Assembly (NCBI RefSeq): GCF_029914245.1
Contig: NZ_JARYZI010000004.1
Span: 1-64,000 of the forward strand
Source: Fusibacter bizertensis
Lineage (GTDB): Bacteria; Bacillota; Clostridia; Peptostreptococcales; Acidaminobacteraceae
Direction of reading: 5' to 3'
DNA: 64,000 nucleotides
The stretch's first letter is position 1; each line of letters starts with the position of its first letter. A program made the translations under genes and the position numbers. Shown in pieces: positions 49,561 to 58,067 of this stretch. A model generated the notes under the pieces. The model searched no databases. It was not told where the DNA came from and was given only the letters and a program-made list of their open reading frames with translations.

Positions 49561-50355
49561 ATGAACACTACCCTTAAAAACTTCAACCAAATTGTCATCA
49601 AAATTGGTTCATCATCATTGACACATGATAGCGGTTTACTAGACCTATGGAAAATGGAAAGTCTCGTCAAACAAATCGCTAATCTATATAATAGTGGTAA
49701 AGATATTATACTTGTGTCTTCAGGGGCGATCGCTGCCGGTATCGGAAAAATGAAACTTACTGAAAAACCTAAATCCATACCGGATAAACAAGCTGCAGCT
49801 GCAGTAGGTCAAGGCACTTTGATGCACATGTATGAAAAGTTTTTCTCTGAATTTGGAATTACAGTTGCTCAAGTTCTTTTGACCAAAGAAGATATGTATG
49901 AGCCCTCTAGGCGAGCACACTGCGTCAATGCACTTGAAGCACTTATTAGGCATCGCGTTATACCAATTATCAATGAAAACGATGTTGTCGCTATTGACGA
50001 GATAAAAGTTGGTGATAATGATACGCTTTCAGCTGAAGTTTGTAAAATGATTCATTTTGAAAATTTAATTATTTTATCAGACATTAATGGGGTATACAAT
50101 AAAGACCCTAGAAAATTTACTGATGCCATTATGATTCCGGCGATCACAAAACTCTCAACTTTAGATGATATTGATGCGGGTGATGCAGGTTCAAAGGTTG
50201 GTACAGGTGGTATGCAAACGAAGTTTAAAGCAGCCAGAATCTTAGCTTCAGAAAATTCTACAATGTTTATTGTCAACAGTGCACATCCGAACATACTCAA
50301 TGAATTATTTGAAGGAAAGACTGTTGGAACTTTTTTTGACTTTAGAAAGAATTAG
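49561..50355 (+). CDS. proB: Glutamate 5-kinase
   Basis: Phosphorylates glutamate in the first step of proline synthesis. Amino-acid kinase fold with VIKIGSSSLT (12-21), VSSGAIAAG (about 53-61), INENDVVA and KVGTGGMQTKFKAA (about 211-224). At 264 aa it lacks the C-terminal PUA domain found in enzymes of about 365 aa. The kinase domain alone is sufficient in some bacteria, but feedback inhibition may differ. AGGAGG precedes the ATG, and proA follows by 8 bases. Confidence 0.95.
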   Translation: MNTTLKNFNQIVIKIGSSSLTHDSGLLDLWKMESLVKQIANLYNSGKDIILVSSGAIAAGIGKMKLTEKPKSIPDKQAAAAVGQGTLMHMYEKFFSEFGITVAQVLLTKEDMYEPSRRAHCVNALEALIRHRVIPIINENDVVAIDEIKVGDNDTLSAEVCKMIHFENLIILSDINGVYNKDPRKFTDAIMIPAITKLSTLDDIDAGDAGSKVGTGGMQTKFKAARILASENSTMFIVNSAHPNILNELFEGKTVGTFFDFRKN

Positions 50356-50363
50356 AGGGAATT

Positions 50364-51644
50364 ATGCAGGATTATACGCAAGAAATTATGGAAATGGGCA
50401 TCCGTGCAAAAGAGGCTGCACGCAGTTTACGTACTTTATCATCTGATGAGAAAAAAAACCTACTAAGCGAAATTTATGATCAATTGTTACTTGCAAAAGA
50501 AGATATTTTAGCTGCAAATACTATTGATGTTGCAGATGCAAGATCAAGTGGCATCAAAGAAGCGCTTGTAGAACGCCTCACTTTAAACGAGACACGTTTT
50601 GAAGAAATGATGAGTGGCTTAAGTCAAATCATAAGGCTCAAAGATCCTGTCGGCGAAATTGATTCTATGTGGATTAACGATGCAGGGTTAACTATCGGCG
50701 CCAAAAGAGTTCCTCTTGGCGTTATTGCAATGATTTACGAATCCAGACCTAACGTAACCGTGGATGCAACTGCTCTTTGTCTCAAAACTGGTAATGCAGT
50801 CATATTAAAAGGCGGCTCTGATGCACTACTCACCAACAAAGCCATACTCGTTGCAATTGATAAAGCGATTACGCTTTGTAAATTACCTATTGGCACGGTA
50901 CAACTTGTAAAAACTACAGATCGTGAATTTACCAAGCAACTACTCTGTGCGAAGCAATACATAGATTGCGTCATTCCTAGAGGTGGTGCTGGTCTAATCC
51001 ATTTTGTTTCAGATCATTCAAAAATACCAATGATAGAAACAGGAACCGGAAACTGCCATATCTATGTAGACTTTGACTACAATGAAGATGACGCACTAAA
51101 GATTATCGATAATGCAAAAATTCAAAGACCTGGTGCTTGTAATGCTGTTGAGACTGTACTTATACACAAAAAAATAGCGCATACAATGGTTCCTAAACTC
51201 ATTGATTACCTAACAGAAAAAGGGGTCTCGCTAGCACTGTGTGAGCAGGCATATGGTATTGCTTCATCGAAAAATATACTGAATAAGCAGTGTTCTGTTG
51301 CCACAGTTGTAGATTGGGAAACAGAGTATCTTGATTACAAGCTTGCTGTGAAAATCGTCTCAGATATTGATGAAGCAATCGGTCATATAGAACAATTTAG
51401 CACAGGCCATTCTGAAGCCATTCTCACTAACCACTACGATCATGCACAGTATTTTCTAAATCATGTAGATTCATCTACAGTATATGTAAATGCATCTACT
51501 CGATTTACAGATGGTGGTCAATTTGGATTTGGTGCTGAAATTGGCATCAGCACCCAAAAATTGCACGCACGTGGTCCAATGGGACTAAAAGCATTAACAA
51601 CTATTAAATATATCGTTTATGGTACCGGGCAAATAAGAAATTAG
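50364..51644 (+). CDS. proA: Glutamate-5-semialdehyde dehydrogenase (gamma-glutamyl phosphate reductase)
   Basis: NADPH-dependent reduction of gamma-glutamyl phosphate, second step of proline synthesis. Aldehyde-dehydrogenase fold of 426 aa with YESRPNVTVDATALCLKTGNAVILKGG, IPRGGAGLI, the catalytic cysteine in RPGACNAVETVL and the C-terminal FGAEIGISTQKLHARGPMGL. It is co-transcribed with proB. Confidence 0.97.
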   Translation: MQDYTQEIMEMGIRAKEAARSLRTLSSDEKKNLLSEIYDQLLLAKEDILAANTIDVADARSSGIKEALVERLTLNETRFEEMMSGLSQIIRLKDPVGEIDSMWINDAGLTIGAKRVPLGVIAMIYESRPNVTVDATALCLKTGNAVILKGGSDALLTNKAILVAIDKAITLCKLPIGTVQLVKTTDREFTKQLLCAKQYIDCVIPRGGAGLIHFVSDHSKIPMIETGTGNCHIYVDFDYNEDDALKIIDNAKIQRPGACNAVETVLIHKKIAHTMVPKLIDYLTEKGVSLALCEQAYGIASSKNILNKQCSVATVVDWETEYLDYKLAVKIVSDIDEAIGHIEQFSTGHSEAILTNHYDHAQYFLNHVDSSTVYVNASTRFTDGGQFGFGAEIGISTQKLHARGPMGLKALTTIKYIVYGTGQIRN

Positions 51645-51718
51645 CACATTCTGACAATATCTTATGTTGCAATTATAAACATGTCATTTTATAATGAATT
51701 AAGGAGCGTGATTGACAA

Positions 51719-52189
51719 ATGAAAGACAATAATCATAAAATCAAAAGCATCTTAAAACAAGTAATGATATTTAACGATTTTTATGAAGAAGTAATTCAAT
51801 CTAGCATCGTTAAGAATCAAGACTCTGCGGTAAGTAAATTAGAATTCAAATTGTTACACACTGTATTTAGACACGAAAGATTGATGATTTCTGAAGTTTC
51901 TGAAATCCTTAATATTTCGTTGCCAAACTGTAGTCGCTATGTTAAAACCGCTATTGAGGATGGCTATATTCAAAAACAGATAGATTTAGAAGATAAAAGA
52001 ATTTACTATATTTCACTCACCGAAAAAGGTAAAAACATCGTTGCAGCAACACTTGAAAGTTTTGGCGAGGAGATGTCAAATCAATTGCTTGATTTAGATT
52101 TCAAAACACTTGAAAAATTAGATCAATCTTTTTCTAACCTTAACAATTTACTTTCAGAAACCCTTTTTACTTCAAGTAAAAATAACTAG
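51719..52189 (+). CDS. MarR-family transcriptional regulator
   Basis: 156-aa winged-helix protein. The core is LMISEVSEILNISLPNCSRYVKTAIEDGYIQKQIDLEDKRIYYISLTEKGKNI (about 57-110), with DKR in the wing. Ligand and target genes are unknown. The ATG follows AAGGAGCG by a rather long 11-base spacer. It lies 74 bases after proA; it could be the last gene of that transcript or independent. A regulator of the neighbouring fab operon (FabT is MarR-like) is possible but unsupported. Confidence 0.82.
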   Translation: MKDNNHKIKSILKQVMIFNDFYEEVIQSSIVKNQDSAVSKLEFKLLHTVFRHERLMISEVSEILNISLPNCSRYVKTAIEDGYIQKQIDLEDKRIYYISLTEKGKNIVAATLESFGEEMSNQLLDLDFKTLEKLDQSFSNLNNLLSETLFTSSKNN

Positions 52190-52207
52190 TAACGCTTAAG
52201 TTCAACT

Positions 52208-52265
52208 AAAAAAGAGTTAAAATGAAAATCCGTTAATCGGTCATCATTTTAACTCTTATTTTTTT
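52208..52265. terminator. Bidirectional terminator between marR and SBP genes
   Basis: AAGAGTTAAAATGA pairs with TCATTTTAACTCTT around a loop of about 17 bases, with A- and T-runs on both sides, between two converging genes. Confidence 0.88.
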
Positions 52266-52297
52266 GAAATTCATTATTTGTAAGCTTCTTATTGATA

Positions 52298-53227
52298 CTA
52301 CTTTATAAAAGCATTTGTACTTAGATCTTTAAAACTATACTCAGAGGTCGTAAGTTCTCTATCTTGCATCCAGCCTAGCACGGTACTAAAAGTAACTTCA
52401 TCCGCAGCAGTTGCTTTACTCAATGTTGGAAACTTAAAACTTTCCACTAACGAAGGCGGAAATCCTAATTGATCTACAAGCTTTTGAATATACTCTGTTT
52501 GATCCGTGGTGTTGAGATAATCAACCCCTTGATTATAACCTTCATATAGTTTTTCTACAGCTTTCTCTTTCTCGTCAAGTGTTTTTCCTGTAACGATAAA
52601 AATGCCCGGTTGTAAACCTAAATCTAAGGTGCCACTTACTTTTTCTCCACCACTTAAAACAGCCGCCGAAGCAAGTGGTTCTGGTAATGTAGCAGCTTCG
52701 AGTTCACCTGCACTTAACATCTCTAGCCTAACAGGCATCTGTGGAATCGCAACACCTTCAAGTACAGATTCAATGCCATTGTTTGCAGCGATTTGTTGTG
52801 TTGCAAAGTCAATTACAGTATTTGCTGATATTCCTACGCGTACTTTCTCAAGCGACTTAAGCCCTTCCCCATCAAGTGATGGTGTTGAAACCATAACATA
52901 ATTTCCATATGTTGCCGAAGTCATTTTAGCATCAAATTTCGCGTCATTGTAAAATACAATTGTGAGCATATCAGCCATAGCTGCATCTAAGTTACCAGTT
53001 TGCATCGCTGTATCTCTATCAGTTGCACTTTTGAAAACTGTGATCTCCACATCTAAGCCAAGGTCATTAAAATAACCATTTTCTTTTGCTATTATAAACG
53101 GAGCCGCCCCTAAATCAGACATAACACCAATTTTTAGCGTTTGATTTGTTTCTTCTTTTGCGCACCCAAACATCAAAGTGCTTACCATTAAAACTAAAGT
53201 CAATAATATTGAAATATTTTTTTTCAT
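52298..53227 (-). CDS. NMT1/SsuA-type ABC transporter substrate-binding lipoprotein
   Basis: 309-aa exported binding protein with signal peptide MKKNISILLTLVLMVSTLMFGC (LMFGC lipobox). The periplasmic-binding fold of the NitT/TauT/NMT1 type starts TLKIGVMSDLGAAPFIIAKENGYF and includes GNLDAAMADMLTIVF. This superfamily binds sulfonates, nitrate, thiamine precursors and aromatic acids. The cognate ATPase and permease are encoded 3.3 kb away behind ubiD-ubiA-ubiX on the other strand, so the ligand may be an aromatic or quinone precursor. The ATG follows AAGGAGG. Promoter: TTGACC (53275-53280) and TAGCAT (53252-53257) spaced by 17. Confidence 0.85.
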   Translation of the reverse strand: MKKNISILLTLVLMVSTLMFGCAKEETNQTLKIGVMSDLGAAPFIIAKENGYFNDLGLDVEITVFKSATDRDTAMQTGNLDAAMADMLTIVFYNDAKFDAKMTSATYGNYVMVSTPSLDGEGLKSLEKVRVGISANTVIDFATQQIAANNGIESVLEGVAIPQMPVRLEMLSAGELEAATLPEPLASAAVLSGGEKVSGTLDLGLQPGIFIVTGKTLDEKEKAVEKLYEGYNQGVDYLNTTDQTEYIQKLVDQLGFPPSLVESFKFPTLSKATAADEVTFSTVLGWMQDRELTTSEYSFKDLSTNAFIK

Positions 53228-53251
53228 TCTGTCCTCCTTGTCAACCAAATA

Positions 53252-53280
53252 ATGCTAACATATTTTGAGGGTTCGGTCAA
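53252..53280 (-). promoter_or_regulatory. Promoter of the substrate-binding protein gene
   Basis: Minus-strand TTGACC and TAGCAT hexamers separated by 17 bases, 25 bases upstream of the start codon; one deviation from consensus in the -35 and two in the -10. Confidence 0.65.
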
Positions 53281-53347
53281 TACGTCTCAAATTGACATGA
53301 GGCCTAGAAATGACTATAATCTAAAGTGTTAAAATAAGGAGGTTTAT

Positions 53348-55093
53348 ATGCCCTATAAAAATTTGCAAAGTTATCTAAATGCACTTAAAAATAAAAAGTT
53401 GCTAACAGAGATAAATATAGAAGTAGATCCTGAACTAGAGATTACAGAAATTACCGACCGAGTATCAAAGCAGTTTGGTAATGCACTTGTTTTCAACAAT
53501 GTCAAAGGCTCAAAATTCCCCTTGGTGATCAATGCCATGGGTACTTATGAACGTCTCAACCTTGGTTTTGGTGTAAACGATCTAGATGAAATTGCGCGTC
53601 AAATAGAGGGTTACATGGATGTAGGGTCGTATGCTTCACTTATGGGAAAGGTTAGAGCAATTCCAAAACTCGCACCACTACCTTTTATCTTTCCTAGAAA
53701 AGTTAAAAAGGCACCTTGTCAAGAAGTCATCTCTGAACCCAATTTAGATGATCTTCCAATTATAAAATGTTGGCCACAAGATGGTGGAAAATATATCACA
53801 TTACCTCTTGTATTTACTAAAGATCCCGACAATGGACAGCAAAACGTTGGCATGTACCGACTTCAAGTATATGATAAAAATACCACTGGCATGCACTGGC
53901 ACCTCCATAAAGACGGTAAGGAAATTTACGAGAAATACCGCCGTTTGGGTAAGAAAATGCCTGTTTCAGTTGCACTAGGTTGTGATCCTACTATTATATA
54001 TGCAGCAACTGCACCACTTCCTAAAATGGTGGATGAGATGATCTTTGCTGGTTATCTTAAGAAGAAAAGCGTCAAACTGGTAAAAAGTATCACTAATGAT
54101 ATCTATGTTCCAGCAGAGGCTGAATTTATCCTTGAAGGTTATGTTGAGCTTGATGAACGCCGCCTGGAAGGCCCTTTTGGTGACCATACAGGATATTATT
54201 CTCTAGCAGATATGTATCCTGTCTTTCACCTTGAAAAGATCACTCACCGTAAAAATGCCATCTATCCAACGACTATTGTTGGAAAGCCACCGATGGAAGA
54301 TTGTTACCTTGGAAAAGCAACAGAGAGAATTTTCTTGCCACTTATGAAAATTCAAACCCCTGAAATCATAGACATGGATTTACCGCTTGAAGGCGTTTTC
54401 CACAACTGCGCTATCGTTTCTATTAAAAAAGCGTTTCCAAGGCATGCAAACAAAGTACTTTATGGACTTTGGGGACTAGGACAGATGATGTATACCAAAA
54501 TGATCATCATCGTCGATGCTGATGTAGATGTTCACGATTATCACGCAGTGGCAAATGCTGTTAATGCAAATGTAATTGATGATAGTCATATGCTCATCAC
54601 TGAAGGACCACTTGATGCGTTAGACCATGCCTCTAATCGTGCTTTTCAAGGTTTTAGACTTGGTATCGATGCAACAAGAAAACGCGATGTAGAAGTAAAT
54701 CCATCTTATACGAAACCAGATCATACCCTCTCCGCACTAAAGGCACTTAAAATTATTGGTTTTGATAAAGCATCTTTTCCAAATGGTGTAAAAGAAGTAT
54801 TAAGCAATTATGCAAATGATACATCTAATTCTGAACGGTTTGTTGTCGTTGTGGATGATTGGGTCGATCAGGCGAGTTTATCCACAGTTTCTTGGAAAGT
54901 GTTTAATAACATTGATCCAATGCGTGATCTTTTAATTACTAAAAGACCTGATGGACAACTTTTCGTCGGCATTGATGCAACAAAGAAAGGTCCTATGGAT
55001 GGACTGATGAGACCATGGCCTGACGATATAGAAATGTCAGATGACATCATCAAACTTGTAACAGAAAGATGGTTAGAATATGGCATCGACTAA
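53348..55093 (+). CDS. UbiD-family prenyl-FMN decarboxylase
   Basis: 581-aa decarboxylase (or carboxylase) of aromatic or unsaturated acids that needs prenylated FMN made by UbiX. The family signature is in RRLEGPFGDHTGYYSLAD (about 280-297), with the conserved Arg and Glu residues, and VVDDWVD near the C-terminus. Members act in ubiquinone, menaquinone (MqnL in the futalosine route) and aromatic-acid metabolism. With UbiA-type prenyltransferase and UbiX downstream, quinone synthesis is the best reading. AAGGAGG precedes the ATG. Its end overlaps ubiA by 14 bases. Confidence 0.92.
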   Translation: MPYKNLQSYLNALKNKKLLTEINIEVDPELEITEITDRVSKQFGNALVFNNVKGSKFPLVINAMGTYERLNLGFGVNDLDEIARQIEGYMDVGSYASLMGKVRAIPKLAPLPFIFPRKVKKAPCQEVISEPNLDDLPIIKCWPQDGGKYITLPLVFTKDPDNGQQNVGMYRLQVYDKNTTGMHWHLHKDGKEIYEKYRRLGKKMPVSVALGCDPTIIYAATAPLPKMVDEMIFAGYLKKKSVKLVKSITNDIYVPAEAEFILEGYVELDERRLEGPFGDHTGYYSLADMYPVFHLEKITHRKNAIYPTTIVGKPPMEDCYLGKATERIFLPLMKIQTPEIIDMDLPLEGVFHNCAIVSIKKAFPRHANKVLYGLWGLGQMMYTKMIIIVDADVDVHDYHAVANAVNANVIDDSHMLITEGPLDALDHASNRAFQGFRLGIDATRKRDVEVNPSYTKPDHTLSALKALKIIGFDKASFPNGVKEVLSNYANDTSNSERFVVVVDDWVDQASLSTVSWKVFNNIDPMRDLLITKRPDGQLFVGIDATKKGPMDGLMRPWPDDIEMSDDIIKLVTERWLEYGID

Positions 55094-55961
55094 TACGATA
55101 ATGACTAAATTAATCAAAAGGATTAGAACCTATGGTGAACTTGTGATGTTTTCTCATACGCTGTTCTCATTACCTTTTGCGCTAATTGCACTTTTCATCG
55201 CTGCAGATGGTTTTCCTAGTCTAAATTTGTTCTTTTGGATCATGGTTTGTTTATTTGCTGGTAGAAATGGTGCGAATGCTTTAAACCGATACGTTGATCA
55301 AAAGTATGATGGCTTAAACCCCAGGACACAGTCTAGACATATGCCTAAAGGCATAGTTAAGTCCAAAGAAGTCCTAATTATAACTGCACTTTGCTATATA
55401 TTATTTGTGTTTGCGGCTTATCAAATCAACCTTTTATGTTTTTATTTATCTCCAATTGCACTTGGGCTTTTCACACTATATAGTTATACTAAACGCTTCA
55501 CTTGGTTATGCCATATTGTTCTTGGTATTACATGTGCCGGGGCACCTGTAGGTGCTTGGATAGCAGTCACAGGCGGTATCGACTTGATTCCACTGATTTT
55601 AGGCGCTATTGTAACACTTTGGGTTTCAGGATTTGACATCGTTTACGGCACTCAGGATATCGATTTTGATCGCTCTGTCGGTTTATTTTCAATACCTGCT
55701 AGATTTGGACTCACTGGCGCACTTACGATTGCCAGAGTATTTCATATGATCATGTGGTTACTTCTTATATCTGTGGGTATGCTTGCTCATCTCGGCATCG
55801 TTTACTATGTTGGTGTTGGTATTAGTGCCCTTTTGCTCCTTATTGAACATGGATTGATTGATCCAGGGCACCGCATGAAAATGAATTTTGCAGCCTATCA
55901 TATTAATCAATTGATCTCAACTATGTTGCTCATAACCACTGCTATTGATATCTTCGTATAG
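55080..55961 (+). CDS. UbiA-family prenyltransferase
   Basis: Integral membrane enzyme of 293 aa with about eight to nine helices that transfers a polyprenyl chain to an aromatic acid. The first Asp-rich motif is NRYVDQKYDGLNPRTQSR (NxxxDxxxD, about 64-81) and the second is DIVYGTQDIDFDRS (about 188-201). The type matches 4-hydroxybenzoate prenyltransferases and MqnP of the futalosine pathway. It starts inside the last codons of ubiD, so it is translationally coupled; an ATG seven codons later is an alternative start. Confidence 0.92.
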   Translation: MASTNTIMTKLIKRIRTYGELVMFSHTLFSLPFALIALFIAADGFPSLNLFFWIMVCLFAGRNGANALNRYVDQKYDGLNPRTQSRHMPKGIVKSKEVLIITALCYILFVFAAYQINLLCFYLSPIALGLFTLYSYTKRFTWLCHIVLGITCAGAPVGAWIAVTGGIDLIPLILGAIVTLWVSGFDIVYGTQDIDFDRSVGLFSIPARFGLTGALTIARVFHMIMWLLLISVGMLAHLGIVYYVGVGISALLLLIEHGLIDPGHRMKMNFAAYHINQLISTMLLITTAIDIFV

Positions 55962-55992
55962 AATTAACATCTTCATATAGAAAGGAAATCAC

Positions 55993-56604
55993 ATGAAACG
56001 AATCATTGTCGGCCTCACTGGCGCAAGTGGTAGTATACTTGCATATAGTGTCATCGAGCAACTTTTAGCTTTAGGACACGAAGTGCATTTTGTCACTTCA
56101 AAACTAGGCGAAAAAGTGATGGCTTACGAAATGGAAGATCATTTTGAAAAAATAATTGGAAAGTTTATGTCTAGTCCACTTTTTATAAAGTATGATCAAG
56201 AAAATTTATTTGCTGCGATCTCCAGCGGTTCATTTCCTATAGATGGTATGTGCATCGTTCCTTGTAGCATGGGCACAATGGGCAAAATTGCCGGTGGGAT
56301 TGCCGACTCACTGATTTGTCGCGCCGCTGACGTCACATTAAAAGAAAAAAGGCCACTGGTTCTCGTCACGAGAGAAACACCACTTAGCGGCATCCATCTG
56401 GAAAATATGCTGAAATTAACAAGGTACGGTGCTGTGATTATGCCGCCTGTTCCAGCCTTTTATAATAGACCCAAAACAGTAAAAGATATTGTGGATCAAA
56501 CAGCTGCTAGGGTCCTAAGAACACTTGGTATTCAATCAGATACCTATCCTATTTGGAGCGGCAATCTTACTGAACTTGGCCCTTTAGGTGGATTCGATGA
56601 GTAA
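55993..56604 (+). CDS. ubiX: UbiX-family flavin prenyltransferase
   Basis: 203-aa flavoprotein that attaches dimethylallyl phosphate to FMN, creating the prenyl-FMN cofactor of UbiD enzymes. IIVGLTGASGSILAYSVIEQL opens the protein, VPCSMGTMGKIAGGIADSLICRAADVTLKE is the core motif, and RPLVLVTRETPLSGIHLENM follows. The MqnM role in the futalosine pathway is equivalent. AAAGGA precedes the ATG; its stop overlaps the ABC ATPase start (ATGAGTAA). Confidence 0.96.
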   Translation: MKRIIVGLTGASGSILAYSVIEQLLALGHEVHFVTSKLGEKVMAYEMEDHFEKIIGKFMSSPLFIKYDQENLFAAISSGSFPIDGMCIVPCSMGTMGKIAGGIADSLICRAADVTLKEKRPLVLVTRETPLSGIHLENMLKLTRYGAVIMPPVPAFYNRPKTVKDIVDQTAARVLRTLGIQSDTYPIWSGNLTELGPLGGFDE

Positions 56605-57352
56605 TCTAAAACCGATTGTCACATTTGAAAACATCCACATTAACTATGATCAGGAAGAAGTGATTACTTCACTTGACTTAACCTTCGAAAAAGGCCGTGC
56701 TTATACCATCATTGGTCCCTCTGGCTGTGGTAAAACCACTTTGCTCTACACCCTTGCTGGGCTAAATAAGCCCTCTAAAGGTAAAATTGTATTTAACTCA
56801 GATGTAACTAAAGACCATATTGCCATGGTATTACAAGAGTATGGCCTGTTTCCTTGGAAAACCGTATGGGAAAACATGCTCCTTGGATTGACCATCAGGG
56901 CGGGGCGCATTTCAGATGATCAAGGTCAAAGCGCACGAAAACTAGCGGATGATCTTGGACTTACACCACATCTGTGCAAGTATCCTCATCAGCTTAGTGG
57001 CGGTCAAAAGCAAAGAGTCGCAATTGCGAGAGCATGGCTTTTATCTCCTGAAATCTTACTCATGGATGAACCGTTCTCTGCACTTGATACGATTACCAGA
57101 GAGACGCTTCAAAATGCGATTCTCTCGTTAAACAAATCCAAAGCGTTAACTTGGATTACAGTGACCCATAATATAGAAGAAGCTGTTTTTCTCGGTTCAG
57201 AGATACTGCTCATGTCTTCAAAAGGCGGACAAATTCTAAACCGTTTTGCAAATCCTTATTTTGGTGATCTTTCGCTTAGAGAAAAACCTGAGTTTTATGC
57301 ACTATGTGTTGAGATTAGAAAAGCCATGCAGGAGGTGTTTAATGAAGCGTAA
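56597..57352 (+). CDS. NitT/TauT/SsuB-type ABC transporter ATPase
   Basis: 251-aa nucleotide-binding subunit. Walker A GPSGCGKT (about 36-43), Q-loop VLQEYGLFPWKTV, signature LSGGQKQR and Walker B ILLMDEPFSALD, with the switch histidine in VTHNIEEA. This subfamily energises NMT1/SsuA-type uptake systems. The start ATG overlaps the ubiX stop, and AGGTGG lies in front. The end overlaps the permease start by 11 bases. Confidence 0.94.
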   Translation: MSNLKPIVTFENIHINYDQEEVITSLDLTFEKGRAYTIIGPSGCGKTTLLYTLAGLNKPSKGKIVFNSDVTKDHIAMVLQEYGLFPWKTVWENMLLGLTIRAGRISDDQGQSARKLADDLGLTPHLCKYPHQLSGGQKQRVAIARAWLLSPEILLMDEPFSALDTITRETLQNAILSLNKSKALTWITVTHNIEEAVFLGSEILLMSSKGGQILNRFANPYFGDLSLREKPEFYALCVEIRKAMQEVFNEA

Positions 57353-58067
57353 CCTCTATGCATTATCGATTATCACTTTATTTTGGTATTTTCTGCATTT
57401 ATTTGTCAATCCAAGGCTCATACCTGCACCACATAGCGCTGTTTTACTCATGATTCAAGAGTTTCCTTTGATCATGCACCATGCGAGTCTAAGTCTTTAT
57501 CGAATTTTAGTTGCTATTTTTGCAACACTACTCATTGGTGTGCCACTTGGAATTCTCATTGCAACGCACCCACGTATCGATCGACTTATCTCACCGATTA
57601 TTTACGCGCTGTATCCTGTGCCTAAAATTGCATTTTTACCACTTTTGATGTTATTTTTCGGTTTAGGTGATTTATCAAAGATCATCTTAGTGGGACTCAT
57701 CATTATTTTTCAAATTTTAGTCAGCACAAGAGATGGTGTAAAGTCAATCAATCAAAGTTATTTCACTTCCATGCGAACACTGAGGGCAACAAAAAAGCAG
57801 GTATATCAGCATCTGATAATACCCGCTATTATCCCCAATCTCTTAACATCGCTAAGAGTGAGCATCGGTACGTCTATCTCTGTTTTATTTTTCGCAGAAA
57901 ATTTTGCCACACGCTATGGTATCGGTTACTTTATCATGGACAGTTGGCTCAAACTAGACTATACCAGCATGTTTGCAGGTATAGTAGTCATCAGCCTCAT
58001 GGGCGTTCTTTTATTTAGTAGCATCGATTTTTTAGAAAAAAGACTATGCCGTTGGCAAGAACGATAA
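57342..58067 (+). CDS. SsuC-type ABC transporter permease
   Basis: 241-aa membrane subunit with six hydrophobic segments and the coupling motif of the binding-protein-dependent permease family (MRTLRATKKQVYQHLIIPAIIPNLLTSLR, about 143-171). It pairs with the ATPase just upstream and, presumably, with the SBP gene divergent from ubiD. The ATG follows GGAGGTG inside the ATPase 3' end. Its last 24 bases overlap, tail to tail, with the aminotransferase gene on the opposite strand. Confidence 0.93.
   Translation: MKRNLYALSIITLFWYFLHLFVNPRLIPAPHSAVLLMIQEFPLIMHHASLSLYRILVAIFATLLIGVPLGILIATHPRIDRLISPIIYALYPVPKIAFLPLLMLFFGLGDLSKIILVGLIIIFQILVSTRDGVKSINQSYFTSMRTLRATKKQVYQHLIIPAIIPNLLTSLRVSIGTSISVLFFAENFATRYGIGYFIMDSWLKLDYTSMFAGIVVISLMGVLLFSSIDFLEKRLCRWQER

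Noticed and set aside
51719-52189. MarR gene as FabT, the regulator of the fab operon
   Set aside because: FabT genes normally sit at the start of the fab cluster, and I found no convincing FabT-type palindrome upstream of acpP; the call was left general.
53348-56604. UbiD/UbiX pair as a simple phenolic-acid decarboxylase
   Set aside because: The UbiA prenyltransferase between them, coupled by overlap to ubiD, fits quinone synthesis better than detoxification, although this is not proved.
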